Assembly (NCBI GenBank): GCA_963752325.1
Contig: CAVVXU010000004.1
Span: forward strand, 558,001-622,000
Direction: 5' to 3'
DNA: 64,000 nt
Source: CAVTJL01 sp963752325
GTDB taxonomy: Bacteria; Pseudomonadota; Alphaproteobacteria; Geminicoccales; Geminicoccaceae
The notes under the pieces are model-generated. The model saw only the letters and a list, made by a program, of their open reading frames with translations, was not told the origin of the DNA and ran no database searches. Below are positions 34,004-43,412 of this stretch, piece after piece. The position numbers and the translations under genes are program-made. The first letter of the stretch is position 1. Each line of letters starts with the position of its first letter.

Positions 34004-34966
34004 TCACCGGGTGGCGCGCCGGCGCTCCTGAAGGCGTGCCAGGACATCCATGCGGCGCAGCTCGGTCGAGCCGAGCTCCATGGCCAGCTCGATCCACAGA
34101 TCAACGATCGCGAGCAGCTCCTGACGGCCGACGGGATCGACCCGCTTGCAGGCGCGGCGCAGCGATCTGAGCATCGGGAAGCGCTGGCTGTTTGCTGCAA
34201 CGAAGCGCTCGAGCGCAGCCTCCGCCTCGCCAGGCTCGCACACGACGTCGATCAGTCCCATGGCGTGGAGCTCGTCCGCGCTCCTGGTCCGACCATCCTC
34301 GATCAGCTCGCGCGCCTGACGCTCGCCGAGCCGCCGCTTGAGGAAGCTGAACCCGCCCATGCCGGGAAAGAGGTTGAAGAGAACCTCCGGCAGGCCGAAC
34401 CGCGCGTCGCGCTCGGCGATGACGATGTCGTTCGTGAGCATCAATTCGAGCCCGCCACCGATCGCGTCACCCTTGACGAGCGCCACGGTCAGTATCGGCA
34501 AGTCGAGCCCATAGTAATTGTCGTAGAGGACGTCGATGCAGCGATAAGCGTAGGCGGTGAGGCTGGCGCGGTCGCCTGCGCGGATGCAACGCGTGAAGAA
34601 CGCGAGGTCGCCGCCGAGGCTGAACGCTCCTGGCGACGCCGAGGTCCAGACGAGATAGCGGAAGGGCATATCGGACGCTGGGCGATCATGAAGGACCGTC
34701 TTCAGACGGAGCTGCAGCTCACGCAAGTCATCGACAAGAGCTGCGGTGTAACAGGCGCGCTCGTTGTGGTGCATCTCGGCCCAAAGTATCCCGGCCCGGG
34801 AGTCCAGCCGGCTCGTCAGCGTCGGAAGCTCATACTCGACGCTTCCGCCAGCGCCGGGGACCGCGGGAAGCGAGGGGGAGCCCGCCGACCGGACCCGCCA
34901 GCGCGGCCGATTGTCGTTGTCGATTGCCCCGATCAAGCCCCTGAGCTCGTGGATCGATGTTGCCAT
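34004..34966 (-). CDS. rpfF: RpfF-type DSF synthase (crotonase family)
   Basis: Makes cis-2-unsaturated fatty-acid signals from acyl-ACP by combined dehydratase and thioesterase activity. 320 residues with RYLVWTSASPGAFSLGGDLA, FFTRCIRAGDRASLTAYAYR, ALVKGDAIGGGLELMLTNDI and RFGLPEVLFNLFPGMGGFSF. The two Glu (residues 174 and 194) keep the 20-residue spacing of the catalytic pair Glu141/Glu161 of Xanthomonas RpfF, separating it from ordinary enoyl-CoA hydratases. Intact frame. Convergent with rpfC, stops 15 bases apart. Confidence 0.93.
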   Translation of the reverse strand: MATSIHELRGLIGAIDNDNRPRWRVRSAGSPSLPAVPGAGGSVEYELPTLTSRLDSRAGILWAEMHHNERACYTAALVDDLRELQLRLKTVLHDRPASDMPFRYLVWTSASPGAFSLGGDLAFFTRCIRAGDRASLTAYAYRCIDVLYDNYYGLDLPILTVALVKGDAIGGGLELMLTNDIVIAERDARFGLPEVLFNLFPGMGGFSFLKRRLGERQARELIEDGRTRSADELHAMGLIDVVCEPGEAEAALERFVAANSQRFPMLRSLRRACKRVDPVGRQELLAIVDLWIELAMELGSTELRRMDVLARLQERRRATR

Positions 34967-35255
34967 TGTCGTTCTCCCGCACGCGGCGGCTCGTGCTTTG
35001 CTGAGGTTAGGCCCGCAACGCTCACCTACGCCGATCGCCAGTATTGTTATTATCGTTTCTTAATTACAGCAACGACTTTCGTATCGCTGTTCTAGGTGTT
35101 TTATAAGCGAAACATCTATTAATAACGATAGAATTTTATCTTTCTTCGAGGCGACTGGTAGTGGGTCAGTCGGTTCGGTTCCTGCCGCCACGGGGCATCA
35201 TCGGGCGAGAGTGTTAATGCGTGGTTAACCGAACCAAAGAACCCCGGCGGGACGA
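34967..35255 (-). promoter_or_regulatory. AT-rich upstream region of rpfF with inverted repeats
   Basis: No gene. 35040-35150 is strikingly A/T-rich for this genome, suiting an rpfF promoter or silencer-protein binding. Inverted pairs: TATCGTT (35052-35058) / AACGATA (35124-35130) and GGTTCGGTT (35172-35180) / AACCGAACC (35227-35235). The second pair lies next to the 3' end of the rhomboid gene and could instead aid its termination. Confidence 0.4.
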
Positions 35256-35939
35256 TCAGCCCCAGGGACCACGCCCGCGACGGAGCAAGCGGCGCATCGC
35301 CAGCGCGAAGCCGATGCCGATCAGGAAGCCGCCGATATGGGCCCACAGCGCGACCCCCGTCTCGATGCCGAGCAGAGCGGTGACGAGTTGGAAGACGAAC
35401 CAGAAGACCAAGAGCCAGCGCGCGCGCACATAGTGGAAGAACATGCAGCTGAACGGGACAAGGATGAGAATCCGAGCATAGGGGAAAAGAACGAGATAGG
35501 CGCCCAGCACGCCCGAGATGGCACCGCTGGCGCCGATGACGGGCGTGGCGGAGGCGGGGTCGGTGGCTATCTGGGCGAGCGCCGCCGCCACGCCGCTTAC
35601 GAGATAGAGAAGGACGTAGCGTAGGTGGCCGAGGCGATCCTCGACGCTTTGGCCGAAGATCCAGAGATAGAGGAGATTGCCGGCGATATGCAGCCAGCCG
35701 CCGTGCAGGAAGAGAGAGGTCAGGATCGTGAGCGTTGGCATCACGGTCCAGATCCCGTGGGCGAGCTGTGCTCGGCCCGTGACGACGGCCGGGATCATGC
35801 CCAGGCCGAGGATGACGGCATCACGGGCTGGTCCGGAGAGGGTCAGCTCCCAGATGAAGACGGCAACACAGCCCACCATGATGGTCGCCGTGACGATCGG
35901 CCGGCGCAAAGGTCGCCCATCGTCCCGCAACGGGATCAC
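35256..35939 (-). CDS. rhomboid-family intramembrane serine protease
   Basis: 227 residues, six predicted membrane helices. Catalytic GASGAISGV (Ser about 143) and WAHIGGF (His about 202) form the dyad; HIAGNLLYLW holds the oxyanion His/Asn. Cytosolic short N-terminus MIPLRDDGRP is typical of bacterial small rhomboids. Cleaves membrane proteins within the bilayer; substrate unknown. Followed at its 3' side by the AT-rich rpfF leader. Confidence 0.93.
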   Translation of the reverse strand: MIPLRDDGRPLRRPIVTATIMVGCVAVFIWELTLSGPARDAVILGLGMIPAVVTGRAQLAHGIWTVMPTLTILTSLFLHGGWLHIAGNLLYLWIFGQSVEDRLGHLRYVLLYLVSGVAAALAQIATDPASATPVIGASGAISGVLGAYLVLFPYARILILVPFSCMFFHYVRARWLLVFWFVFQLVTALLGIETGVALWAHIGGFLIGIGFALAMRRLLRRGRGPWG

Positions 35940-36087
35940 CGCAGCTCCGTGTGCGGCACGCCGCTTGCCATGGCGCTGCCGTCGGTCCCTGCCGCGACCG
36001 GCGCGTCGTGCCGAGAGCTAGGTGGCTGGGGCAGGGCGGGCTGAGAAAGCGCACCGGCCGTCGGCGGCAGCCGGCCGTCCTGCTTTC

Positions 36088-37149
36088 TCAACCGGTGTCC
36101 CCGACAGCGCCTCGTTGGCGGAGCCATCGCTGCAGCTCGATCACCCCGAAGGCCAGCGCACCCACGAGCAGGGGGAGCATGTAGTAGATGGCGCGAAAGG
36201 CGATGAGGGCGCCAATGACGGCCACCGTCTGCTGTTCATCGGGATTGATGAGCACGAGGACAGTCAATTCGAAGACGCCGAGGCTGCCGGGCACGTGGCT
36301 GAGCAGCCCCAATGTGGTGGCCGCGAGGAAGGCCCCCAGCAGCTCGGGATAGCCAAGCCCGAGCTCCGCGGGCATCAGCATCTTGAGCGCGGCAGCGACA
36401 GCGCAAAGGTCGGCGATGCCGAGCACGATCTGGACGACCGTGATTCTGGCTCTGGGCAGGACGATCACCTGGCCGCCCAGCCGGATCGGGTGGTGAAACC
36501 AAGCGCCCCAGATCAGGAAGGCGAGGACCACGGCCATCAGCACGCCGCCCAGAGCACGCAGCCCGGCCTCGGGAAGGCCGAGCGCAGCAGCGAGGATGGT
36601 GGGCTCGAACAGCAGGACGAGGCTCCACAAGGTCAGCGCGCCGAGCCCGAAGGTGGTCGTGAAGAAGACCTGAACCTTGGCGATCTCGAACAGCGAGAAG
36701 CCGCGTGGAGCGTAGAGCTTGTAGCGTATCGTGGCGCCGACGAAGATCGCGAAGCCGACGGAATGGGCGATCGATTGGGTGATGAAGGAGTAGAGCGCCA
36801 CCACCACCGGTGGCAGCCGGCGCCCGATGAACCAGATGGCATAGAGCTCGTAGCCGAACAGTGCCACGAAGCTGAGCGTGGTCGCGAGGATTGCGAGAAG
36901 GATCGGCCTGAGCGAGATGCGTTCCAGCTCGATGCCGAGCTGACGCAGCCTGACGTGGCTCATCCAGTGATGCAGCACCCCGATCGCCAGCACGAACATC
37001 GCGATGCCCACGATGGCTGAAAGGGCGTTCTTGACGCGGCGGGTCGACAGAGCCCGCATGGCTGCCGCCAGAAGGCCGGGGTCACGCTGATGGTTGCCTG
37101 TCGCGCTCACCTGTCCTGCTTCATGGGGCTCGGCACCTGTCGGGATCAC
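36088..37149 (-). CDS. lysylphosphatidylglycerol synthase TM-domain-like (UPF0104) protein
   Basis: 353 residues from GTG 37149; ATG 37059 is a real alternative that removes 30 poorly conserved residues. About eight membrane helices. Conserved ALYSFITQSIAHSVGFAIFV, YKLYAPRGFS, LLSHVPGSLGVFELTVL (G-x-x-P-G-x-x-G-x-x-E) and FRAIYYMLPLL mark the flippase domain of MprF, without the aminoacyltransferase half. Likely a lipid flippase or a similar membrane function. 35940-36087 and 37150-37291 hold no gene. Confidence 0.85.
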   Translation of the reverse strand: MIPTGAEPHEAGQVSATGNHQRDPGLLAAAMRALSTRRVKNALSAIVGIAMFVLAIGVLHHWMSHVRLRQLGIELERISLRPILLAILATTLSFVALFGYELYAIWFIGRRLPPVVVALYSFITQSIAHSVGFAIFVGATIRYKLYAPRGFSLFEIAKVQVFFTTTFGLGALTLWSLVLLFEPTILAAALGLPEAGLRALGGVLMAVVLAFLIWGAWFHHPIRLGGQVIVLPRARITVVQIVLGIADLCAVAAALKMLMPAELGLGYPELLGAFLAATTLGLLSHVPGSLGVFELTVLVLINPDEQQTVAVIGALIAFRAIYYMLPLLVGALAFGVIELQRWLRQRGAVGDTG

Positions 37150-37291
37150 GGCGCCCGGGATGGGCCGCCGCCTCAGCGACCCTCATCGACCGTGCGCAGT
37201 CCGGTCACATCAGGCCAGCGCCGGTGGCGATATGCAAGCGCTCGGGCCTGTGCGGGCCCGGCCGCAGGCGACCCGGCAACGATGCCCGAGC

Positions 37292-37825
37292 CTAGAAGGC
37301 GCTCTGCTTTTCTTGGAGGAAGGCCCGTTCCTCGGCGGTGCTGGGCCGGCCGAGCACGGCATTGCGATGCGGAAAGCGGCCGAACCGCTCGACGATCTCT
37401 CGATGACGGATCGCGTAGTCGATCCATTCGGCGTTGCCGAGGCCGGCAATGAGCCTCTCGGACCGACGTTGATCCGCCGGATGCTCGCTGTGCTCGAACG
37501 GCAGGTAGAAGAAGAGACGGCGATCGGGAGAAACCCGCTGGTCGAGACTGCGATCGACGGCATCGCCCGCCGCCTGCCGCGCGATCCGGTCGTAGGCAAA
37601 GGCGCGGGCCGTGCCCCTGTAGATGTTGCGCGGCACCTGATCGAGCAGGATGCAGAGACCCAACATCGTCTCCTGATCTGCCAGGGCATGCTCCCATGTG
37701 CCATGCGCCGCGGCGCACAGGTCCGCCTCGAACCGCTCGCGCATCAGGCCGTCGACTTCGGGCGTCGGCGTGAACCAGCAGGCCCTTGTCTCGGGCAGGA
37801 ACCAGAAGTCGAGGAGTGCCTGCAT
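37292..37825 (-). CDS. DUF924 family protein
   Basis: 177 residues: LLDFWFLPETRACWF at the start, FEADLCAAAHGTWEHALADQ, LCILLDQVPRNIYRGTARAF (D-Q-x-P-R-N), YLPFEHSEHPADQRRSE and GRFPHRNAVLGRPSTAEE with QEKQSAF. The layout and motifs are the full DUF924 pattern, a helical TPR-like fold of unknown biochemical role. One base separates it from the upstream transporter stop region, so they form an operon. Confidence 0.9.
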   Translation of the reverse strand: MQALLDFWFLPETRACWFTPTPEVDGLMRERFEADLCAAAHGTWEHALADQETMLGLCILLDQVPRNIYRGTARAFAYDRIARQAAGDAVDRSLDQRVSPDRRLFFYLPFEHSEHPADQRRSERLIAGLGNAEWIDYAIRHREIVERFGRFPHRNAVLGRPSTAEERAFLQEKQSAF

Positions 37826-37826
37826 C

Positions 37827-38780
37827 CTATCGCTCCCGCTCGAGTAGACGCCGGTAGACGAGCCGCTGCAGCGCAGGCAGCAGATAGATGGGAAACTGCG
37901 CCATGGCCACATAGACGAGGAAGCGCTCGGGAGCGTGGTCGGCCAATGCCGCCACCACGATGCCGATATTGTTGTTGCCGGCGACGAGGCCGAGGGTCAG
38001 CGCCCGGCTCATTCCGAGTCCCGCGAAGGCTATCGCCGTGACGGCCTGGAGCCCGAGGTTGAGGGCGAAGACGCAGGCGAGGGCGGCCAGGACGAAGCCT
38101 GGGTCGCGCGCGATCATCGGCCCCACGCCATCCATGATCGCGATCGCAAAGACGACGAGGCCGAGAACGGCGGCACCACCCGTCACCTCCCCCCATCGCT
38201 CGAGCCTCTCCTTTCCGGCGACCTGGCGGATCAGCGCTGCCACCAGGAAGGAGAGGCCGATCAGAAGGCCGAGTCGGAGCATCAAGGCCCCCACCTCGAG
38301 CTCGATGCGGAGATGCGCCAACTTGAGCGCGAGCGGGGGCAGGCTCAGAGGCACGAGGGCCGTCGCCAGCACGGTCACGAGGATCGCGAGGCTGGTGTCG
38401 AGGCCGAGCAGGAGGGCGAGGGCGCCGGACGCCATCAGCGGCGCACAGGCGGCCGTGGTCACCATGGCCGAGGCCAGCGCGTCCGGCAGGGCGAGCAGCC
38501 GGACAGCCAGCAGCACGAGGATCGGGCTCAGCACGAGCAGCCAGACGAGCACGCCCAGGATCAGCCAGGTGCGGCGAAGGTCGGCGCGGAGCCGAGCAGC
38601 ATCGAGGCGCAGCAGGGCGACGATGAAGGGCAGCAGGATCGCGGGCACGAGCAGGGGCTTCAAGGCCGCCGCCAGCGGCTGCAGCAGCAGCCCCACGAAA
38701 ACGCCCCCAGCGATGACGGGCGTCGCGTGGCGACCGAGCCATGCAAGGGGATGAAGGAGCCTCGGTAGCGGCGTCACCAT
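37827..38780 (-). CDS. bile acid:sodium symporter (BASS)-family transporter
   Basis: 317 residues with about ten hydrophobic helices. AAACAPLMASGALALLLGLD and GLVAGNNNIGIVVAALAD correspond to the two discontinuous-helix crossover regions of BASS proteins. Substrate unknown; arsenite or organic anion are known in the superfamily. Precedes the DUF924 gene by 1 base. Divergent from purB. Confidence 0.8.
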   Translation of the reverse strand: MVTPLPRLLHPLAWLGRHATPVIAGGVFVGLLLQPLAAALKPLLVPAILLPFIVALLRLDAARLRADLRRTWLILGVLVWLLVLSPILVLLAVRLLALPDALASAMVTTAACAPLMASGALALLLGLDTSLAILVTVLATALVPLSLPPLALKLAHLRIELEVGALMLRLGLLIGLSFLVAALIRQVAGKERLERWGEVTGGAAVLGLVVFAIAIMDGVGPMIARDPGFVLAALACVFALNLGLQAVTAIAFAGLGMSRALTLGLVAGNNNIGIVVAALADHAPERFLVYVAMAQFPIYLLPALQRLVYRRLLERER

Positions 38781-38861
38781 GCCCCCTCTATAGCCGCCTC
38801 TCGCGCCATCGGAACGAGGTTGCTACAAGCGTCTCGCCGACAGCGATCTTCTGGAGCGCCG

Positions 38862-40187
38862 ATGATCCCTCGCTACAGCCGCCCCGAGATGGCTGAGATC
38901 TTCTCCGCCGAGACGAGGCTTGGCATCTGGCTCGATGTCGAGCTCGCCGCCGCTCGTGCAATGGCGGACCTGGGCTCGTTGCCCAAGGCCGAGGTCGAGC
39001 GGCTGGTGCATCGGGTCCATGTGGAGCGGGCGCGGCTGATCGATCCGGCACGTATCGAGGCCATCGAGGCCGTCACCCGCCACGACGTGATCGCGTTCCT
39101 CACCCACGTCGAGGAGGTCTGTGGCATCGAGGCGCGTCACCTCCACCTAGGCATGACCTCCTCGGACCTTCTGGACACGAGCCTCGCCGTGCAGCTCAAG
39201 CGCGCGAGCGACCTTCTCCTCGGCGATCTCGACCGGCTGCTCGAGGTGCTGAAGCGGCGGGCCCACGAGCACAAGCTCACGGTGACGATGGGGCGCAGCC
39301 ACGGCATCCACGCCGAGCCCACCACGTTCGGCGTCAAGCTCGCGGGCTTCTACGCCGAGTTCGTCCGCAACCGGACGCGCATGGCGAGCGCGCAGGCGGA
39401 GATAGCGACATGCGCGATCTCCGGTGCCGTCGGCACGTTCGCCAACATCGACCCCCGGGTGGAGGAGGCCGTGGCGAGCAGGCTTGGGCTCACGCCCGAG
39501 CCGGTCTCGACCCAGGTGATCCCACGGGATCGGCATGCGAGCTTCGTCGCGACGCTCGGGGTGATCGCCAGCTCCGTCGAGAGGATCGCGACGGAGGTCC
39601 GTCACCTGCAGCGCACGGAGGTCGGTGAGGTCGAGGAGTTCTTCGCGCCCGGGCAGAAGGGCAGCTCGGCGATGCCGCACAAGCGGAATCCTGTGCTGTC
39701 GGAGAACCTGACGGGCCTTGCCCGTCTCGTCCGCGCCGCCGTCGTGCCGGCGCTCGAGAATGTGGCTCTCTGGCACGAGCGTGACATCTCGCACAGCTCG
39801 GTCGAGCGGGTGATCCTGCCCGACAGCTGTGTTCTCCTCGACTTTGCGCTCGACCGGCTGGCCACCATGATGGAGCGTCTGGTCGTCTATCCCGAGCGGA
39901 TGGCGCGCAATGTCGAGGCGACCCACGGGCTCACCTTCTCGCAGCGCGTGCTGCTGGCGCTGACGGAGAAGGGCATGCCGCGCCAGGAAGCCTACGCGGT
40001 GGTGCAGCGCCATGCCATGCGCGCCTGGCAGGAGGGATTCCCGCTGCTCGACCTGCTCCGGAGCGACGGCGTGGTCCGCGAGCGGCTGGGCGAGGCGGGG
40101 CTCGAGGCTCTCTTCGACATGCGCCACCACCTGGCCCAGGTCGACGACATCTTTGCCCGGGTCTTCGGCACCGCGGCGGCCCATTGA
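38862..40187 (+). CDS. purB: adenylosuccinate lyase
   Basis: Catalyses two beta-eliminations in purine synthesis (SAICAR and adenylosuccinate cleavage). 441 residues. RYSRPEMAEIFSAETRLGIW at the start, TSSDLLDT (substrate site), TMGRSHGIHAEPTTFG with the catalytic His, and the fumarase-family signature GSSAMPHKRNP with the flexible-loop Ser. ATG 38862 follows TGGAGCG. The stop overlaps the next ATG by one base. purA lies 22 kb further on. Confidence 0.97.
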   Translation: MIPRYSRPEMAEIFSAETRLGIWLDVELAAARAMADLGSLPKAEVERLVHRVHVERARLIDPARIEAIEAVTRHDVIAFLTHVEEVCGIEARHLHLGMTSSDLLDTSLAVQLKRASDLLLGDLDRLLEVLKRRAHEHKLTVTMGRSHGIHAEPTTFGVKLAGFYAEFVRNRTRMASAQAEIATCAISGAVGTFANIDPRVEEAVASRLGLTPEPVSTQVIPRDRHASFVATLGVIASSVERIATEVRHLQRTEVGEVEEFFAPGQKGSSAMPHKRNPVLSENLTGLARLVRAAVVPALENVALWHERDISHSSVERVILPDSCVLLDFALDRLATMMERLVVYPERMARNVEATHGLTFSQRVLLALTEKGMPRQEAYAVVQRHAMRAWQEGFPLLDLLRSDGVVRERLGEAGLEALFDMRHHLAQVDDIFARVFGTAAAH

Positions 40188-40810
40188 TGCGCCTCGTGCC
40201 GCTTGCGCTCGCCTGCCTGCTGATGGGAGGCAGCGCCGAGGCTGGGACGCTCGTCCAGGGCAGGCTCGAGGGGCTGCAGTTCCAGGCGGAGCTGGGTTCC
40301 GATCGCAACCTCGTCCTTGTCACGGTCGCCGGGACGCGGCGGCTCGTGGATCTCGGCAGTGACGATGTCTTTCTTTTGGGCCAGGGCCGGGACAAGCGGT
40401 TGCGAGCCGGTGCTCTGGACGACGGATCTCCGCTGCGCTCATGGCGGCTCACGCAGTGGTATGCGGGGCCGATGGTGGCGGGAAATGCCAGTACCTACAA
40501 CGTGCTGACCCTCGATGAGACGATCTGCGGCGAGGTGCTGGCGAGCCGCTGGATGAGCCAGTTTCTCGAGCCGATCGTGCGTGCGGTCGATCTGGTCCAG
40601 CGGGTCGACCAGCGGGTCCGGCCGAAGGACTATGGGACCTGCGGCACGATTCCCTTCGACGTCTATGCCGAGAACGGCTGGCCGCTGATGGCGGGCTGGA
40701 AGGACCAGACCGTCTTCAAGACGGACAAGGTGAGCTTCGATCATCCGATCGCGGATGGCTTGATCCAGCGGCCGAAGGACTTCGCCGACTGCGGCGCGCG
40801 AGCCTGCTGA
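40187..40810 (+). CDS. exported hypothetical protein
   Basis: 207 residues with a signal peptide (1-19, RLVPLALACLLMGGSAEA) and mature part rich in beta strands: GRLEGLQFQAELGSDRNLVL, GNASTYNVLTLDETICGEVL, FLEPIVRAVDLVQRV, DYGTCGTIPFDVYA and a C-terminal DCGARAC. Four or five Cys residues suggest disulfides. No family name known to me. Overlaps the purB stop, so probably co-transcribed. Confidence 0.7.
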   Translation: MRLVPLALACLLMGGSAEAGTLVQGRLEGLQFQAELGSDRNLVLVTVAGTRRLVDLGSDDVFLLGQGRDKRLRAGALDDGSPLRSWRLTQWYAGPMVAGNASTYNVLTLDETICGEVLASRWMSQFLEPIVRAVDLVQRVDQRVRPKDYGTCGTIPFDVYAENGWPLMAGWKDQTVFKTDKVSFDHPIADGLIQRPKDFADCGARAC

Positions 40811-40814
40811 GGCG

Positions 40815-43292
40815 TCACCGACTAGCAGAGCTTCGCGTGCGCCGCGTCGGCGCCGCCGCCAGCGGATCCTCGGGCCAGGCGTGTTTCGGGTAGCGGCCGC
40901 GCATCTCCTTCCTGACGGTCGCGTAGCTGCCACGCCAGAAGGCCGGAAGGTCCTGCGTGATCTGGACGGGCCGGCCCGCCGGGGAGAGCAGATGAAGAGA
41001 AAGGCGGACGCGACCGCCCAGGACGGTCGGATGCTCGGCCTGGCCGAGCAGCTCTTGGAGCCTGATCGCCAGAACCGGCGGATCCGGCCTGTAGTCGATC
41101 CTGACATGCCCACCCAGAGGCGGCATGTAGTGGCTAGGTGCAAGACGCTCGACCTCACGGCGCTGGTCCGGTGTCAGCAGGGTCTCGAGAGCCTTGCGAA
41201 GATCGAGCCTGCGCACCTCCCCCAGGCTTCGTAGCCCGGCAAGCCAGGGCCCCAGCCACTCCTCCAGCCTGGTCTCGAGCGCTGGCAAGGAGACGTCTGG
41301 CCAGATCTCGGGCGCATGCCGGGCGAGGAATCGCAGGCGCGCCAAAAATACCTCCGCCGGGCTCGCCTCGATGAGCGGCTCGATCCCGCGTTCCCGGATG
41401 CCTGCCAGGAGCGCGTCCGCCACGGAGGCCGGGCCGGGCTTGGCCAAGGCCTTCTCGCCGAGAACGAGGGCGCCGAGGCGCCGGATGCGGCGCGCGATGA
41501 CGTTGCCGCTCAGCGGGTCGAGGCGCACCTCGTCGGCCTCGACAATTCGGTCGGCGGCGACCGCGCTCAGCATTTCCTCGTCGATCGCTGCCGCTGAGCG
41601 GATGCGGGCGTCGGCGCCGCTGTCGTCCAGCTCGGCTATGGCGAGAAACGGCTCGCTGGCCAGCCGCTCGGTCGGATGGAGCGCCGCGCCTCGGCCGCTC
41701 GCCAGCCTGTAATGGCCCGGCCCGCCGCGCTGCTGGGCGAGACGCTCCGGATAGGCGAGGGCGAGGACAGCCCCCGTCGCCGCGATGTCGGGTGCCCCGT
41801 CCGTTCGGTCGACCAGCCTGCGGAGCTGTCGCCGGGTCCGCTCGAGCTCCATCAGCGCCGCTGGATCGGCCCCGGGAGCCTGGTCGACCCAGCGCTGCAG
41901 CCGCTCGGCGAGGTCCGGCTCGCGCTCACGTCGCCAGGGGTCGCGGGCTTCAAGGAGCGCGGCGACGGCGAGCGCGGTCGGGCCAACGCCTCGCTCGGCG
42001 CCATGCACCAGCATGTGGGCCAGTCTGGGATGCAGCGGCAGCGCCGCGATGGCCCGGCCATGCGCGGTGATCCGACCGGCGTCATCGAGGGCGCCCAGCT
42101 CCTGGAGCAGCATGCGGGCGCGCGCCAGAGGGCCAGCCGGCGGCGGTGTGGGCCAGCGCAGCGTCGTCGCGTCCGACGTGCCCCAGGCGGCGAGCTCGAG
42201 GGCGAGCGGGGCCAGGTCCGTGGTCTCGATCTCGGCCGGCTCGTATGCCGGAAGCACAGCCTCCTCTCGCAGGTCCCACAGACGCCAGCAGGATCCGGGA
42301 CCGAGCCTGCCGGCGCGGCCACGACGCTGATCGGCCGCAGCCCGGCTGATCCGCACCGTCTCGAGGCGGCTCATGCCGGTTCGTGCCGAGAAGACCGGCC
42401 GGCGGGCGAGGCCGGTGTCGATGACGGTCGTGACGCCCTCGATGGTGAGGCTCGTCTCGGCGATATTGGTGGCGAGCACGATCTTGCGTCGGCCGTCCGG
42501 CGCGCGCCTGAGCGCACGATCCTGCCCGGCCTTGCCGAGGTCGCCCATCAGCGGGCAGACGACGGCCATGGCATCCAACCCGCCGCGGCCGAGAAAGGCG
42601 GCTGTGCGTCGGATCTCGGCGGCGCCCGGCAGGAAGACGAGGATGTCGCCTTCGGTCTCGGGCCAAGCTCGCCTGACGGCGGCTGCAACCTGCCGCTCGA
42701 CGGGATCGACCGGGCTCGCCGGTGGCATATGGCGAGTGGTTACGGGGAAGCGACGCCCCTCGCAGGCCACGACGGGCACGCCGCCCAGGAGCTCGGCCAG
42801 GGGCCCGGGATCGAGGGTGGCCGACATGATGAGCAGCCGGAGATCAGGGCGCAGGGCGTCGCGCGCCTCGAGACAGAGTGCAAGGCCGAGCTCGGCGTCG
42901 AGCGAGCGTTCGTGAAACTCATCAAAGATGACGAGGCCCACATCCGCGAGCGAGGGGTCGCGCTGCAGCCTTCTCGTCAAGAGGCCCTCCGTGATGACCT
43001 CGATCCGTGTGCTTGGGCTGGTGCGGCGCTCGAAGCGCATCGCATAGCCGACCGTCTCGCCGGGCGACTCGCCCAGCAGCTCCGCCATGCGTGTCGCTGC
43101 CTGGCGGGTTGCGAGCCTGCGGGGCTCGAGCATCAGGATGGAGCGCTGGTCGAGCCAAGCCGCGTTCGAGAGATGAAGCGGCACCAGGGTCGTTTTCCCC
43201 GCGCCGGGCGGCGCCACGAGGATGGCGGCGCCTCGGCTCTCGAGCGTTGTCGCGAGCTGGTCAAGAACGGCAGCGACAGGCAGCTCTGCCAT
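40815..43292 (-). CDS. hrpB: ATP-dependent helicase HrpB
   Basis: 825 residues from ATG 43292, the family N-terminus MAELPVAAVLDQL. DEAH/RHA helicase: Walker A VAPPGAGKTTLVPL, DEFH box VIFDEFHERSLDAELG, SATLD, IVLATNIAETSLTIEGV and QRRGRAGRLGPG, then HA2-type and the HrpB C-terminal domain (HYMPPLGGHVRIDYR, LSLHLLSPAGRPVQITQDLP, FWRGSYATVRKEMRGRYPKH). Role in RNA metabolism; exact substrate unknown. Confidence 0.95.
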   Translation of the reverse strand: MAELPVAAVLDQLATTLESRGAAILVAPPGAGKTTLVPLHLSNAAWLDQRSILMLEPRRLATRQAATRMAELLGESPGETVGYAMRFERRTSPSTRIEVITEGLLTRRLQRDPSLADVGLVIFDEFHERSLDAELGLALCLEARDALRPDLRLLIMSATLDPGPLAELLGGVPVVACEGRRFPVTTRHMPPASPVDPVERQVAAAVRRAWPETEGDILVFLPGAAEIRRTAAFLGRGGLDAMAVVCPLMGDLGKAGQDRALRRAPDGRRKIVLATNIAETSLTIEGVTTVIDTGLARRPVFSARTGMSRLETVRISRAAADQRRGRAGRLGPGSCWRLWDLREEAVLPAYEPAEIETTDLAPLALELAAWGTSDATTLRWPTPPPAGPLARARMLLQELGALDDAGRITAHGRAIAALPLHPRLAHMLVHGAERGVGPTALAVAALLEARDPWRREREPDLAERLQRWVDQAPGADPAALMELERTRRQLRRLVDRTDGAPDIAATGAVLALAYPERLAQQRGGPGHYRLASGRGAALHPTERLASEPFLAIAELDDSGADARIRSAAAIDEEMLSAVAADRIVEADEVRLDPLSGNVIARRIRRLGALVLGEKALAKPGPASVADALLAGIRERGIEPLIEASPAEVFLARLRFLARHAPEIWPDVSLPALETRLEEWLGPWLAGLRSLGEVRRLDLRKALETLLTPDQRREVERLAPSHYMPPLGGHVRIDYRPDPPVLAIRLQELLGQAEHPTVLGGRVRLSLHLLSPAGRPVQITQDLPAFWRGSYATVRKEMRGRYPKHAWPEDPLAAAPTRRTRSSASR

Positions 43293-43412
43293 GGTTTGGT
43301 CGAACGTTGCAGACGGTGGCGACGGGTGCGAGATATGCTGTCCTCCGACCGGGTTGAGGGCGCCACCGCGGTGCTCCTCATCGGTCCCTGCCATGCTGGG
43401 GAGGTCTCGGTA

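Noticed and set aside
36022..38768. Highly charged plus-strand frames opposite membrane-protein genes
   Set aside because: Reverse reading of hydrophobic helices yields charged Glu/His/Asp-rich strings; artefact.
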